This document shows positions 25,033-33,729 of a stretch of DNA of 37,142 nt, piece after piece. The DNA lies in assembly GCA_002381695.1 (NCBI GenBank), contig DFXM01000046.1:179415-216556 (forward strand), read 5' to 3'. The position numbers and the translations under genes were made by a program. The notes beneath the pieces are model-generated. The model did not search any database, was not told the origin of the DNA, and worked only from the letters and a program-made list of their open reading frames with translations. The stretch comes from Clostridium sp. UBA4108 (GTDB lineage Bacteria; Bacillota; Clostridia; Clostridiales; Clostridiaceae). Position 1 is the first letter of the stretch. Each line of letters opens with the position of its first letter.

Positions 25033-25236
25033 ATTGTCTCCTTAAGTTATTTTCTCTAGCTTCTTCTACACTAGGATTGAAATTCACCATATGAGATACA
25101 CAAAAATCTATCCTTTATTAGCTATTTTTTAATAATTCTTATTTATCTTATACCTATCATATCAAGAATAATATGACATCTGTATGTCATATTTATAACT
25201 AAGTTGCAATTCACTATAAATCCCCTCTTTAAAATC

Positions 25237-25422
25237 TTAAGCCTCTTCAATTATTTTTGTTATAATCGAAGTTTTAATTAATTCACTCTTACTAAAACCA
25301 TTTTTAAAATATCGGACTTGTTTATACTTTACTCCTTTCATCTCAAAATCAAGTACATCAATTCTATCTCCCTTAAAAATTATTGGTTCTCTATGTCCCT
25401 TTATAAAAATATGTATTTCCAA
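25237..25422 (-). CDS. Small hypothetical protein
   Basis: This is a 61-aa ORF (MEIHIFIKGHREPIIFKGD near the N-terminus) with beta-rich character and no transmembrane segment. It begins at a TTG after AAGGAG with good spacing, which argues that it is a real gene. It starts 25 bases after the membrane protein gene on the same strand, so they may be cotranscribed. I do not recognise a family. Confidence 0.5.
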   Translation of the reverse strand: MEIHIFIKGHREPIIFKGDRIDVLDFEMKGVKYKQVRYFKNGFSKSELIKTSIITKIIEEA

Positions 25423-25447
25423 AACTCTTCTCCTTCCATTTCATTTA

Positions 25448-25711
25448 TTATATAACTATAAACATGCACACAAAAATTAAAGCTACCATAATAAAATAGT
25501 ATATTGCTTTTCCTTTTTTCTCCTCGGTTATTATTTCTCTAATGCCATTTATAAGTGCAGATGTGAGAATAGAAATCATAGCAATTAGAACAAATAACTT
25601 AACATTTATGCCTTTTAAAGTTAATACTGCTATTACGATGGCTATAGCAACCATGTTTAATAATATTATTGGTAGTATATAAATTAATGAATTCTTATCT
25701 TTTAAATTCAT
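25448..25711 (-). CDS. Small integral membrane protein
   Basis: This is an 87-aa protein with three predicted transmembrane helices (about residues 9-31, 35-55 and 69-87), separated by a charged loop with EEKKGK. GGAGAG precedes the ATG. No family or function is recognised. It lies upstream of a 61-aa ORF on the same strand. Confidence 0.55.
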   Translation of the reverse strand: MNLKDKNSLIYILPIILLNMVAIAIVIAVLTLKGINVKLFVLIAMISILTSALINGIREIITEEKKGKAIYYFIMVALIFVCMFIVI

Positions 25712-25822
25712 TTTTACTCTCCATTCACAATAGATTTTAATCCATAAAAATATCTTTAACTAAAACTATAGATATCACATAATATAAAGTACATTCATGT
25801 ATTTAAGCTAGGTGGTATTAAA

Positions 25823-25912
25823 ATGGTAAAGCTAAGAAAAAAGATATTGCTAAATATTGTATTACTTATATTCACAATTCTAACTTCAATATTTACCAAT
25901 CTATTCTTTTAA
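25823..25912 (+). CDS. Candidate small membrane peptide
   Basis: This is a 29-codon ORF with an SD (AGGTGG, 7-base spacing). It encodes MVKLRKK, then a hydrophobic Leu/Ile/Val stretch ending FTNLFF. It resembles short single-span or type-I-toxin-like peptides. Its last 20 bases overlap, antisense, the 3' end of the yfcE gene. A sequence CATAATATAAAGT about 45 bases upstream could be a -10 region. Expression is unknown. Confidence 0.3.
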   Translation: MVKLRKKILLNIVLLIFTILTSIFTNLFF

Positions 25913-26435
25913 AACATTCCCCTTCTATGGTTTTTATTGAAAACCCACTGTTCTCTAAAACTCCATAGCTATGGGGATTATTTTCTTTTGGATAGGTTAT
26001 TGAACCTGGATTAATTATATGGATACCATCCACTTCCTTTATTATGGGAATATGAGTATGACCATGTATTAATACATCTCCCGTTGATATATTAGGTTTA
26101 TCCTTTTCGTTATAAATATGTCCATGAGTTATAAAAAATCTTCTATTTTCATGTAATATAATTGAATAGTCCGCCATTATAGGAAATTTTATTATCATTG
26201 CATCCACTTCTGAATCACAATTTCCTCTTACCGCTATTATTTTATCCCAGTATTCATTAAGTAAATTAGCCACTTCTTTAGGATTATATTCCTCTGGTAA
26301 TGGATTTCTAGGCCCATGATATAAGATATCTCCTAAAATAATTAAATAATCACCCTTTTCCTTATTAAAAATCTCTATAGCCTTTTGCGCATATTTTAAA
26401 GATCCATGAATATCAGATATAAAAACTAACTTCAT
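25893..26435 (-). CDS. yfcE: YfcE-like phosphodiesterase
   Basis: The 180-aa metallophosphoesterase hydrolyses phosphodiesters with a two-metal centre. Motifs are D-x-H in FISDIHGSLKYA (8-10), GDILYHGP, GNCDSE (the N-x-D step), ITHGHIYN and IHGHTHIPI, in the order of the YfcE family. The ATG follows AAGGGGAG. It is a single gene; function in the cell is unknown beyond general phosphodiesterase activity, and it is not linked to any neighbour. Confidence 0.85.
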   Translation of the reverse strand: MKLVFISDIHGSLKYAQKAIEIFNKEKGDYLIILGDILYHGPRNPLPEEYNPKEVANLLNEYWDKIIAVRGNCDSEVDAMIIKFPIMADYSIILHENRRFFITHGHIYNEKDKPNISTGDVLIHGHTHIPIIKEVDGIHIINPGSITYPKENNPHSYGVLENSGFSIKTIEGECFKRIDW

Positions 26436-26641
26436 CTTTTTCTCCCCTTTCTCATAATTTATTATACAATATTTTCTTTCCAGTATTTAAATTCTATGAA
26501 AATTTCTATTGAATTTAGTATTAATACGGTTCTAACCCTTATAGAATCTATATATTCTTACGTTTTATATTCCTTTACTTTTTTATTTGGCTTTGTTTTA
26601 AAAAGTTGTTGCTTTGAGAACTATATAGAATTTTTAGAATA

Positions 26642-26670
26642 TTGACTAAATTTTAACTAAGTTCTATAAT
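26642..26670 (+). promoter_or_regulatory. Sigma-A promoter of the ferredoxin-hydrogenase-phosphatase unit
   Basis: TTGACT (26642-26647), a 17-base spacer and TATAAT (26665-26670) lie 37 bases before the GTG start. The match to consensus is close. Confidence 0.85.
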
Positions 26671-26706
26671 TTATAAGTACATATATATTTTTTTAGGGGT
26701 GATTTC

Positions 26707-26946
26707 GTGGTTATAAAAGTTTGTGTTGGAAGTGCATGTTATGTTAAAGGGTCACATAAAGTTATTAATGAACTTAAAAACCTTATTGAAATTAATAAAT
26801 TAACAGATGTAGTTGAATTAAAGGCAGCCTTTTGTCTGGGTAATTGTACTAAGGCTGTAAGCGTAGTTGTTGATGATACCTTACATTCAGTTGGAGAAGA
26901 AGATGTTAAAAACTTTTTTAATAAAAATATTCTAAAGAAGGTGTAA
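26707..26946 (+). CDS. Thioredoxin-like [2Fe-2S] ferredoxin (NuoE-type)
   Basis: The 79-aa protein has the NuoE-like cluster ligands C6, C11, C43 and C47 (CVGSAC and FCLGNC). It begins at a GTG after AGGGGTGATTTC. It would carry electrons on a [2Fe-2S] cluster. It is translated immediately before the hydrogenase-like gene (3 bases after its stop), as in group C hydrogenase loci. It lacks the other subunits of a full NADH dehydrogenase. It probably passes electrons or redox information to the next protein. Confidence 0.85.
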   Translation: MVIKVCVGSACYVKGSHKVINELKNLIEINKLTDVVELKAAFCLGNCTKAVSVVVDDTLHSVGEEDVKNFFNKNILKKV

Positions 26947-26949
26947 ACT

Positions 26950-28665
26950 ATGCAAGTAATGAATTTTAGCTCAGCCAATTGTAAAAACTGCTATAAATGT
27001 GTTAGAAGTTGTCCAGTTAAAGCTATTGAGGTATTAAATGACCAAGCAAAAATTCAAGAAGTTAGATGCCTTTCCTGCGGTCATTGTCTTATAGTCTGTC
27101 CACAGAATGCGAGACATGTACTTTCAGATATTGAAGAAGTAGAAATTGCTTTAAAAAATGGTAAACAGGTAATTGCTCAACTGGCCCCTGCCTTTAGAGG
27201 AGTTTTCCCTGAAAGTAACAAATTAATAAATGGATTAAGGGCTCTAGGTTTCTCTAAAATAGAAGAGGTATCTATTGGTGCTGAATTAGTTACTAGAGAA
27301 TATGAAACTTTAATATCTAATAGTCCAGAAAATAGATTTCTAACTAGCTGCTGTCCTTCCGTAGTAATGCTTATTGAAAAATACTATCCTGAACTTATTC
27401 CATTCACACTTCCAGTTATATCACCTATGATTGCTCATGGCAAAACCATAAAAAAAAGATATCCTGATTCCCATACAGTGTTCATTGGTCCATGTATATC
27501 AAAAAAAGTAGAAGCTCTATCAGAACAAAATCAAGGTATTGTGGATTCTGTCCTTACCTTTGATGAACTTAGTGAATTTTTAGTAAATAATAATATAAAT
27601 TATCTATCTTTACCTGATGGTGAATTAGATTCAGCAGGTACACTTCGCGGTGATAACTACCCTTTAGTAGGTGGAATCCTTGCTTCTCTTTCATTGACTT
27701 TAAAAACTAGAGGACTAGACATAATAAATATACATGGATTAGACAATTGCATGTCTCTACTAGATGAATTAAAGAATAACAGTTTGAAAAATGTATGTGT
27801 TGAGTTAAGTGCCTGCAATGAAAGCTGTCTTGGGGGCCCTGGAGGAATTCATCGAGGGGATACAATATATAGTAGACTACAAAGAATTCAGCAATTTGCG
27901 AAGTCTCATAGTAAGCCTAAGGAGTTATCTCCTATATTGAATAATATAAATATTAATTTAACTAGAATTTATGGAGATAAAAAAATCTATCTACCTATTC
28001 CATCTGATGAAGAGATAACGAAAATATTAAATAAAATGGGAAAATATAAAAAAGAAGATGAACTTAACTGTGGAGCCTGTGGCTACAATACCTGTTTAGA
28101 AAAAGCTATAGCAGTTTATCATGGCATGTCTCAAGTTGAAATGTGCGTTCCTTATATGCGTAGCTTGGCAGAAGGAATTAATACTGAGATATTTAAAAAC
28201 ACACCTAATGCTGTGTTAATCCTTGATAAAAATCTTATAATAACCGATACTAATCCTGTATTCGAAAAAATTTTTCATCTAGATGATAAAGATACCTTAA
28301 AAGGTCTTCCCATCCAGAATTTAATAGATGACGAAGACTTCTTAGAAGTTATAACCACTAAAACCAATGTAGAAAAAGTAAAAGTATACTATGGCAAATA
28401 TAAATTCCATGGATATAAAAGTATTATATATATTGAAAATCATGAATCTCTCTTAGTTATTTTTACAGACATCACAGCAGAAGAAAAAAGAAAGCTTGAG
28501 TTAATAGAAATTAAACATAGTGCTATTGATGTAACTCAATCTATAATTCATAAGCAAATGTTAGTAGCTCAAGAGATTGCAAGTCTTCTAGGAGAAAGCA
28601 CTGCAGAGACCAAAGTTGCTCTAATAGACTTAAAGAAAGTGTTGGAAAAGGAAACTAAACTATGA
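26950..28665 (+). CDS. PAS-containing [FeFe]-hydrogenase-like sensor (HydS-type)
   Basis: The 571-aa protein has, in order: two 4Fe-4S clusters (C11, C14, C17, C21 and C40, C43, C46, C50); an [FeFe]-hydrogenase H domain; a further Fe-S domain (C374, C377, C382, C399); a PAS domain (about 411-515); and a helical tail. The H-cluster ligands look complete: TSCC (C134, C135), PC182 in GPCISKK, and C289/C293 in ACNESCLGG. The usual Met before the second motif is Gly180, and the L3 MAC Met is Ser. Group C (HydS) enzymes have such PAS tails and are thought to sense H2 or redox state. It overlaps the next phosphatase gene by 4 bases. Confidence 0.85.
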   Translation: MQVMNFSSANCKNCYKCVRSCPVKAIEVLNDQAKIQEVRCLSCGHCLIVCPQNARHVLSDIEEVEIALKNGKQVIAQLAPAFRGVFPESNKLINGLRALGFSKIEEVSIGAELVTREYETLISNSPENRFLTSCCPSVVMLIEKYYPELIPFTLPVISPMIAHGKTIKKRYPDSHTVFIGPCISKKVEALSEQNQGIVDSVLTFDELSEFLVNNNINYLSLPDGELDSAGTLRGDNYPLVGGILASLSLTLKTRGLDIINIHGLDNCMSLLDELKNNSLKNVCVELSACNESCLGGPGGIHRGDTIYSRLQRIQQFAKSHSKPKELSPILNNININLTRIYGDKKIYLPIPSDEEITKILNKMGKYKKEDELNCGACGYNTCLEKAIAVYHGMSQVEMCVPYMRSLAEGINTEIFKNTPNAVLILDKNLIITDTNPVFEKIFHLDDKDTLKGLPIQNLIDDEDFLEVITTKTNVEKVKVYYGKYKFHGYKSIIYIENHESLLVIFTDITAEEKRKLELIEIKHSAIDVTQSIIHKQMLVAQEIASLLGESTAETKVALIDLKKVLEKETKL

Positions 28666-29837
28666 ATAGGTATTATATAGATGTAACCCATTTAAGTATG
28701 AATAAAATAGGAGAAGAACTTTGTGGTGATAATGTTGAAATCACCTCAACGGAAGATGGTGTTATTATTGTTATGTCTGATGGTTTAGGTAGTGGTGTTA
28801 AAGCTAATATACTAGCAACACTTACTTCTAAAATAGCTTTAACCATGCTTAGAGGTGGTGCAACTATTGATGAAACTATTGACACTATTACTAATACCCT
28901 TCCGGAGTGCCATGTTAGAAAATTAGCTTACTCCACCTTTACAATAATTAAGATCAGCTATTCTGGAGAAGTATATATGGTTGAATATGATAATCCTCCT
29001 GTATTCTTTTTTAGAAATACACGACCTAGTTATATTCATAAAACCACTCGAGTAATAAATAATAAAACCATATATGAGAGTAGATTTTATGTAAGCGAAA
29101 ACGATGCCCTTGTTATTGTAAGTGATGGTGCTATTCATGCAGGTGTTGGACAACTCTTAAATTTAGGTTGGGAATGGAATCAGATAAATGATTTTCTTAA
29201 AAATATATTGAAAAAGGAAAACCTATCTAAAGACATATGCCGCAATCTTATTGAGGTATGTAATAATCTTTATGATAATAAACCTGGAGATGATACTACA
29301 GTAGTTGCCCTTAAAATAAAAAAAGATGAACCAGTTTCAATATTTACTGGTCCTCCTAAAAATATAGACGATGATAAGATTCTCATAGATTTAATTCAGC
29401 ATTGTAACGGTAAAAAAGTTATCTGTGGCGGAACAACAGCTAATATAGTATCTGAAAATCTACATTTACCTATTGACATCGATTTAAAAAATTATAATAC
29501 GGATGTGCCTCCAATGGCATATATGAAAGGCTTTGATTTAGTTACTGAAGGACTATTGACTTTAAAAAAGACTAAAGATATATTGAGGGAATATATAGAT
29601 AAAACTAAGATTAATCAAATTCCTAATTCTCTTGATGGTCTAGATGGAGCTTCTCGACTTTCCTCCATACTGATTAATGAGGGAAGTACAATAAATATCT
29701 ATGTTGGCCAAGCAGTGAATCCTGCTCATCAAAACCCTCTTTTTCCTGATGAATTTAATATGAAAATAAAGATTGTACTTGAAATTAAATCTTTATTGGA
29801 GAAATTAGGGAAAAAGGTCACTATTAAATATTTATAA
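28662..29837 (+). CDS. PP2C/SpoIIE-type serine phosphatase
   Basis: The 391-aa protein has an N-terminal SpoIIE phosphatase domain. The metal-binding Asp residues are D40 (VMSDGLGSGVKAN), D155 (VIVSDGAIHAG) and D210/D211 (KPGDDTTVVAL). A conserved second domain of unknown function follows (235-391, with GGTTANIVSENL and GQAVNPAHQNP). The start overlaps the hydrogenase-like stop (ATGA), so the two are coupled. Phosphatases of this kind are typical partners of group C hydrogenases. SpoIIE itself has a long membrane part that is absent here. The likely substrate is an anti-anti-sigma or other phosphoprotein, not seen nearby. Confidence 0.85.
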   Translation: MNRYYIDVTHLSMNKIGEELCGDNVEITSTEDGVIIVMSDGLGSGVKANILATLTSKIALTMLRGGATIDETIDTITNTLPECHVRKLAYSTFTIIKISYSGEVYMVEYDNPPVFFFRNTRPSYIHKTTRVINNKTIYESRFYVSENDALVIVSDGAIHAGVGQLLNLGWEWNQINDFLKNILKKENLSKDICRNLIEVCNNLYDNKPGDDTTVVALKIKKDEPVSIFTGPPKNIDDDKILIDLIQHCNGKKVICGGTTANIVSENLHLPIDIDLKNYNTDVPPMAYMKGFDLVTEGLLTLKKTKDILREYIDKTKINQIPNSLDGLDGASRLSSILINEGSTINIYVGQAVNPAHQNPLFPDEFNMKIKIVLEIKSLLEKLGKKVTIKYL

Positions 29838-29845
29838 ATTAAAAA

Positions 29846-29870
29846 ACTGTGAGTTCATCACAGTTTTTTT
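29846..29870 (+). terminator. Terminator of the phosphatase operon
   Basis: The stem AAAAACTGTGA / TCACAGTTTTT has a 5-base loop (GTTCA) and is followed by a run of T. It lies 8 bases after the phosphatase stop. Confidence 0.9.
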
Positions 29871-29904
29871 AACTTATTTACGCTGATTATCACAATATTT
29901 AATT

Positions 29905-30561
29905 TTACTTATAAATATAACTCTTTTTTAATTTCAATCTATAGATTACATATGTAATAATTCCTATAAGGAAACAAATAAAGATTATAAGAACTCCGCA
30001 ATTAGCAAAATATTGCTCTGGCAAAATATTTATAATTGGATCTATAGAAGGGTCAAACAACCACTTGTCATTATTAAAGGTCAATTTATGAAATAGGGTA
30101 AAAAAATAATTAAAGTTAGTACTCACAACTCCTACCAATATTATGGGCAATATAATTAAAGCTAATGCGGAATGTTTTACATAACTATATTCCCTATATG
30201 TTTTATTATAAATATATATTAAAGTACCAAGTAGTATTACTCCTATAATTAAACATATCTTCGCTAAGTTAAATAGTAGTCTAACTTCATCAAAATGAAA
30301 TGCCCCCTCCTCTGAAGCCTCCATAGATGGTAACTTGAATTTATCACCTTCCTGATTTAATATAAATCTTATAGTATAATCATAATTTTCCTTAATTTTT
30401 TCTAGTGAAAATCCACTGTTCTCTTCTATTTTTAATAGTTCTACATTCATATAGTAAAACTTATTAAACCTTGTAGTGATAATAGTTGCCCCCAATATCA
30501 GGTTAAAAATAATCAAAATTGAAATTACAACATTCATTAAAATTTTTATGTTCTTTTTCAT
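29905..30561 (-). CDS. TIGR01906/DUF1461 family membrane protein
   Basis: The 218-aa protein has an N-terminal transmembrane helix (about 8-30), an extracytoplasmic part and three more helices. The family-type motifs are present: GAFHFDEVRLLFNLAKI in the centre, and FHKLTFNNDKWLFDPSID with ILPEQYF near the C-terminus. The function of the family is unknown. The SD is strong (AAGGGGGATAGGT). The gene is convergent with the phosphatase operon and divergent from hemA. Confidence 0.82.
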   Translation of the reverse strand: MKKNIKILMNVVISILIIFNLILGATIITTRFNKFYYMNVELLKIEENSGFSLEKIKENYDYTIRFILNQEGDKFKLPSMEASEEGAFHFDEVRLLFNLAKICLIIGVILLGTLIYIYNKTYREYSYVKHSALALIILPIILVGVVSTNFNYFFTLFHKLTFNNDKWLFDPSIDPIINILPEQYFANCGVLIIFICFLIGIITYVIYRLKLKKSYIYK

Positions 30562-30658
30562 ACCTATCCCCCTTACTAATGTTATATATTCATATCTACC
30601 CTAATATAAATCACATCTACGCTTTCAACTTTAAGGTCCTGAATATTTATTTTCCTCA

Positions 30659-30687
30659 TTGTAAATTTATATCTATTGTATTATAAT
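30659..30687 (+). promoter_or_regulatory. Candidate hemA promoter
   Basis: TTGTAA (30659-30664), a 17-base spacer and TATAAT (30682-30687) place the start near 30695, about 195 bases before the hemA ATG. Confidence 0.5.
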
Positions 30688-30782
30688 TCTATTATAATGC
30701 AAACTACATATATCCATATATATTTTATCTAGATATCTGATAAACCTTATACTTTATCTCTTTGATTTAAATAGGCTTATTA

Positions 30783-30871
30783 AAAACTCACTTCCACTAA
30801 GTGAGTTTTAATTTTGTTGATTTTGTTTAAAACTTTACGGCACCTTATAGAAAAAATCAAGTTGAAGGTGC
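30783..30871 (+). promoter_or_regulatory. hemA leader with terminator-like and SD-proximal hairpins
   Basis: A perfect 11-bp stem AAAACTCACTT / AAGTGAGTTTT (30783-30793 with 30799-30809) followed by AATTTTG looks like a terminator. It lies ~80 bases before the hemA start and downstream of the predicted promoter. A second hairpin (GCACCTT at 30840-30846 with AAGGTGC at 30865-30871) ends just before the SD CGGAGG. No gene upstream on the plus strand needs this terminator. Attenuation of hemA is the simplest reading. A small RNA ending there is the alternative. Confidence 0.45.
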
Positions 30872-30889
30872 ATAAAATCGGAGGTAAAT

Positions 30890-32122
30890 ATGATTCATTT
30901 AATTGGCGTAAAAAAAGACTTAGATTTACATAAAAGAACCTCACTTTCAATACCTGAGGATTCTGTTGATGAAGTTGTTAAAAAATTGAAAGAATTTTCT
31001 CAAGAAGGTGTTATTATAAACACCTGTAATAGAACAGAACTTTATATAAATTCTAATTTAGAGGAGAAAGATTTAATAGCTAGAGTATTTTCTTCTCTAA
31101 ATTGGGAAAAAGAATTTAGAGACTATATTTTTTATTGCAATGATAATAAGGCAGCTATTCACTTATTAGAAGTTAGCTGTGGATTTCATTCTAAGATTCT
31201 AGGTGAGGATCAAATTTTAGGCCAAGTTAGAACTTCCTATTTAAGAAGTAAGAAGTTAAACTTTCTAAAAAATGACTTGGATAAGCTCTTTACTCTAGCT
31301 TTAGCTTGTGGTAAAGACTTTAAATCTACCACTAAATTGTTTAAAACACCAGTATCCTATTCTTCTATTTCGGCAAAAACCGCTCTTGAAGAAAATAAAA
31401 AAGATTTTTTAATACTGGGTTTTGGTAAGATGGCACAGTTGTCCTTTAATTATTTAATAGGCCGAATTAATACTATAGACTCTATTTACATCGTAGTAAG
31501 AGATAGAGATAAAGTATTAAATAGTTCAACTATACTTAATCATTATGAATACTTTAGAAATGGTAAAATTAAGATTTTATCTATGGATGAGCTTAAAGCT
31601 ACTTATTCAATGGTTGACACTATAATATGCTGTACTTCTTCTTTAAGTCCAATAGTAAAAAAGGAAGAAGTATCTACTAATAATGATTTATTGATATTTG
31701 ATCTTTCCCTACCTATAAATGTAGAGAGCCAATGTAAAGAATTAGCCAATGTTACTCTTTACAACCTAGACGACCTCCAATTTGTAGATAGTGAAAATAA
31801 GGCTCTTAGAAAACAAATAATGAATTCCCACAGATATATTATAGAAAAATATTATAATGAATTTAAAGATTTTATTATTCTTAAGGAAACTGTTCCAACC
31901 ATAAGAGCTTTAAAAGAAAAAGGAAATTCTATCTGTAAGGAAAATTTACAAACATTTATAAATAAAAAATATACAAAAGATAATGAAGAGCTTGTAAATA
32001 CTCTTTTAAATAGTACTTCTAATAGATATATAAATAGAGCTATCGAATTATTAAAGGAAGAAACTCTAAATGGTAATTCTAGTGAGGTTATATCTATAAT
32101 TGAAAAAATATTTTTAGATTAA
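30890..32122 (+). CDS. hemA: Glutamyl-tRNA reductase
   Basis: The 410-aa enzyme reduces glutamyl-tRNA to glutamate-1-semialdehyde, the first step of tetrapyrrole synthesis in bacteria. The nucleophile Cys46 lies in INTCNRTELY. Other motifs are LLEVSCGFHSKILGEDQILGQVR (about 88-110), the NADP loop FLILGFGKM (with GFGKM in place of the common GAGEM), and the tail coiled-coil dimerisation part. The start has CGGAGG. The hemL gene follows 72 bases later on the same strand, so they form a small operon. The 5' leader has terminator-like hairpins. Confidence 0.94.
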   Translation: MIHLIGVKKDLDLHKRTSLSIPEDSVDEVVKKLKEFSQEGVIINTCNRTELYINSNLEEKDLIARVFSSLNWEKEFRDYIFYCNDNKAAIHLLEVSCGFHSKILGEDQILGQVRTSYLRSKKLNFLKNDLDKLFTLALACGKDFKSTTKLFKTPVSYSSISAKTALEENKKDFLILGFGKMAQLSFNYLIGRINTIDSIYIVVRDRDKVLNSSTILNHYEYFRNGKIKILSMDELKATYSMVDTIICCTSSLSPIVKKEEVSTNNDLLIFDLSLPINVESQCKELANVTLYNLDDLQFVDSENKALRKQIMNSHRYIIEKYYNEFKDFIILKETVPTIRALKEKGNSICKENLQTFINKKYTKDNEELVNTLLNSTSNRYINRAIELLKEETLNGNSSEVISIIEKIFLD

Positions 32123-32194
32123 ATACTTTTAGAAAATAATAAATCTAAATATTAATCTATTCTATTGAATGTGTTTTAAAACAAGGAGGCAATT

Positions 32195-33463
32195 ATGAAT
32201 AATAAAGCTATTTTTGAAGAAAGTAAAAAATATATACCCGGAGGAGTAAACAGCCCTGTTAGAGCTCTTAGAGATATGGGTTTAACACCTCCTATAATCA
32301 AAGCTGGAAAAGGTGCTTTGATTTATGATGAAGAAGGAAATGAATACATAGATTTTGTTGGTGCATGGGGACCTATGATACTAGGTCACTGTGATAATGA
32401 TATTGTTGATGCTATAAAAAACACTTGTGAAACCTCAATAGCCTTTGGTGCTCCTACAAAATTAGAATTGGATTTAGCTAAATTTATCTGTGAAACCACT
32501 GGTCTTGATATGATTAGGATGGTTAATTCAGGTACAGAAGCTACAATGAGTGCTGTAAAATTAGCAAGAGGATATACTAATAGAAATAAGATTGTGAAAT
32601 TCTCAGGTTGTTATCACGGCCATTATGATGGTTTCTTAGTAAGTGCTGGTTCTGGAGTTATGACTGGAGGAATTCCTGGTAGTGCTGGTATTCCAGAAGA
32701 TCATGTTAAGCATACCATTGTTGCTAATTATAACGATATAGAAAATATAACAGCTATTTTCAAAGAATTTAAAGATGAAATTGCTTGCGTTATCATAGAA
32801 CCTGTAGCTGGAAATATGGGAGTTATTAAGCCCTCCCATGAATTTATGAAAGCCCTTTCTAATCTATGTAAAGAAAATGGAAGCCTATTAATATTTGATG
32901 AAGTTATGTGTGGATTTAGGGTTAATTATAGAGGTGCAAGAGAACTTTTTCATGATATAACTCCTGATCTTGTAACCTATGGCAAAATCATTGGTGGTGG
33001 ACTTCCTTGTGGCGCCTACGGTGGTAGAAGAGAAATTATGGAATTGCTAGCTCCACTAGGCCCTGTATATCAAGCTGGAACTATGTCAGGCAATCCTCTA
33101 GTAATGGTTGCTGGATTAGAAACTTTAAAGAAGCTCTATGATAATAATGAAATATACTCACACATAGAAGAAGTTGGTGCTTCCTTAGAAGAAGGCATGT
33201 TAACTATAGCTAAGGAAAAAGGAATCTCTATGGTTGTAAATAGAGTTGGTGGAATGATGACTATATTCTTTACAGACCTTAAAGAGATAAATAATTATGA
33301 AGATGCTAAGAGTTGTAATACTGAATTATTTAAAAAATACTTTATTCACATGCTAGAGAATGGTATTAATTTACCACCTTCTCAATTTGAAGCTATGTTT
33401 TTATCTTATCATCACACTAAAGAACATGTAGATAAAATATTACAAGTATTTAAAAGCTTTTAA
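32195..33463 (+). CDS. hemL: Glutamate-1-semialdehyde 2,1-aminomutase
   Basis: The 422-aa PLP enzyme turns the HemA product into 5-aminolevulinate. The Schiff-base Lys264 is in TYGKIIGGGLPCGAYGG. Family motifs PGGVNSPVRA (15-24), MVNSGTEATMSAVKLARG (109-126), CYHGHYDGF and FDEVMCGFR are present, and the length is normal. The start follows AAGGAGGCAATT. The gene is the second and last of the hemA-hemL unit and is followed by a strong terminator. Confidence 0.95.
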   Translation: MNNKAIFEESKKYIPGGVNSPVRALRDMGLTPPIIKAGKGALIYDEEGNEYIDFVGAWGPMILGHCDNDIVDAIKNTCETSIAFGAPTKLELDLAKFICETTGLDMIRMVNSGTEATMSAVKLARGYTNRNKIVKFSGCYHGHYDGFLVSAGSGVMTGGIPGSAGIPEDHVKHTIVANYNDIENITAIFKEFKDEIACVIIEPVAGNMGVIKPSHEFMKALSNLCKENGSLLIFDEVMCGFRVNYRGARELFHDITPDLVTYGKIIGGGLPCGAYGGRREIMELLAPLGPVYQAGTMSGNPLVMVAGLETLKKLYDNNEIYSHIEEVGASLEEGMLTIAKEKGISMVVNRVGGMMTIFFTDLKEINNYEDAKSCNTELFKKYFIHMLENGINLPPSQFEAMFLSYHHTKEHVDKILQVFKSF

Positions 33464-33585
33464 CATTTTATCTAAAAACCATTTAAATATTATATTAAAT
33501 TCCTTAATATAATATTTTATATTTGTTAATAATTCTTTAAAAAACTCTTAATAAATGTTTTTAAAATTAGATAATAATATGCATT

Positions 33586-33625
33586 AAAAATACCATTTAA
33601 TTATGTATAATTAGGTGGTATTTTT
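33586..33625 (+). terminator. Terminator after hemL
   Basis: The stem AAAAATACCA / TGGTATTTTT has an inner 7-bp stem (TAATTAT/ATAATTA) and is followed by GTAATTTTAAT. It lies about 120 bases after the hemL stop. Confidence 0.8.
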
Positions 33626-33729
33626 GTAATTTTAATAAAGAATAAGTTGTCAGAAAATTCTTGATTTTATTACTCGTATAATTTAACATATTGTTAATAT
33701 ATTTTTAACACTAAGGAGTGTGTAGTTTA

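Noticed and set aside
26950..28665. A catabolic, H2-evolving [FeFe] hydrogenase
   Set aside because: The extra Fe-S and PAS domains, a partner phosphatase and changed residues near the H-cluster fit the sensory group better. Activity is not excluded.
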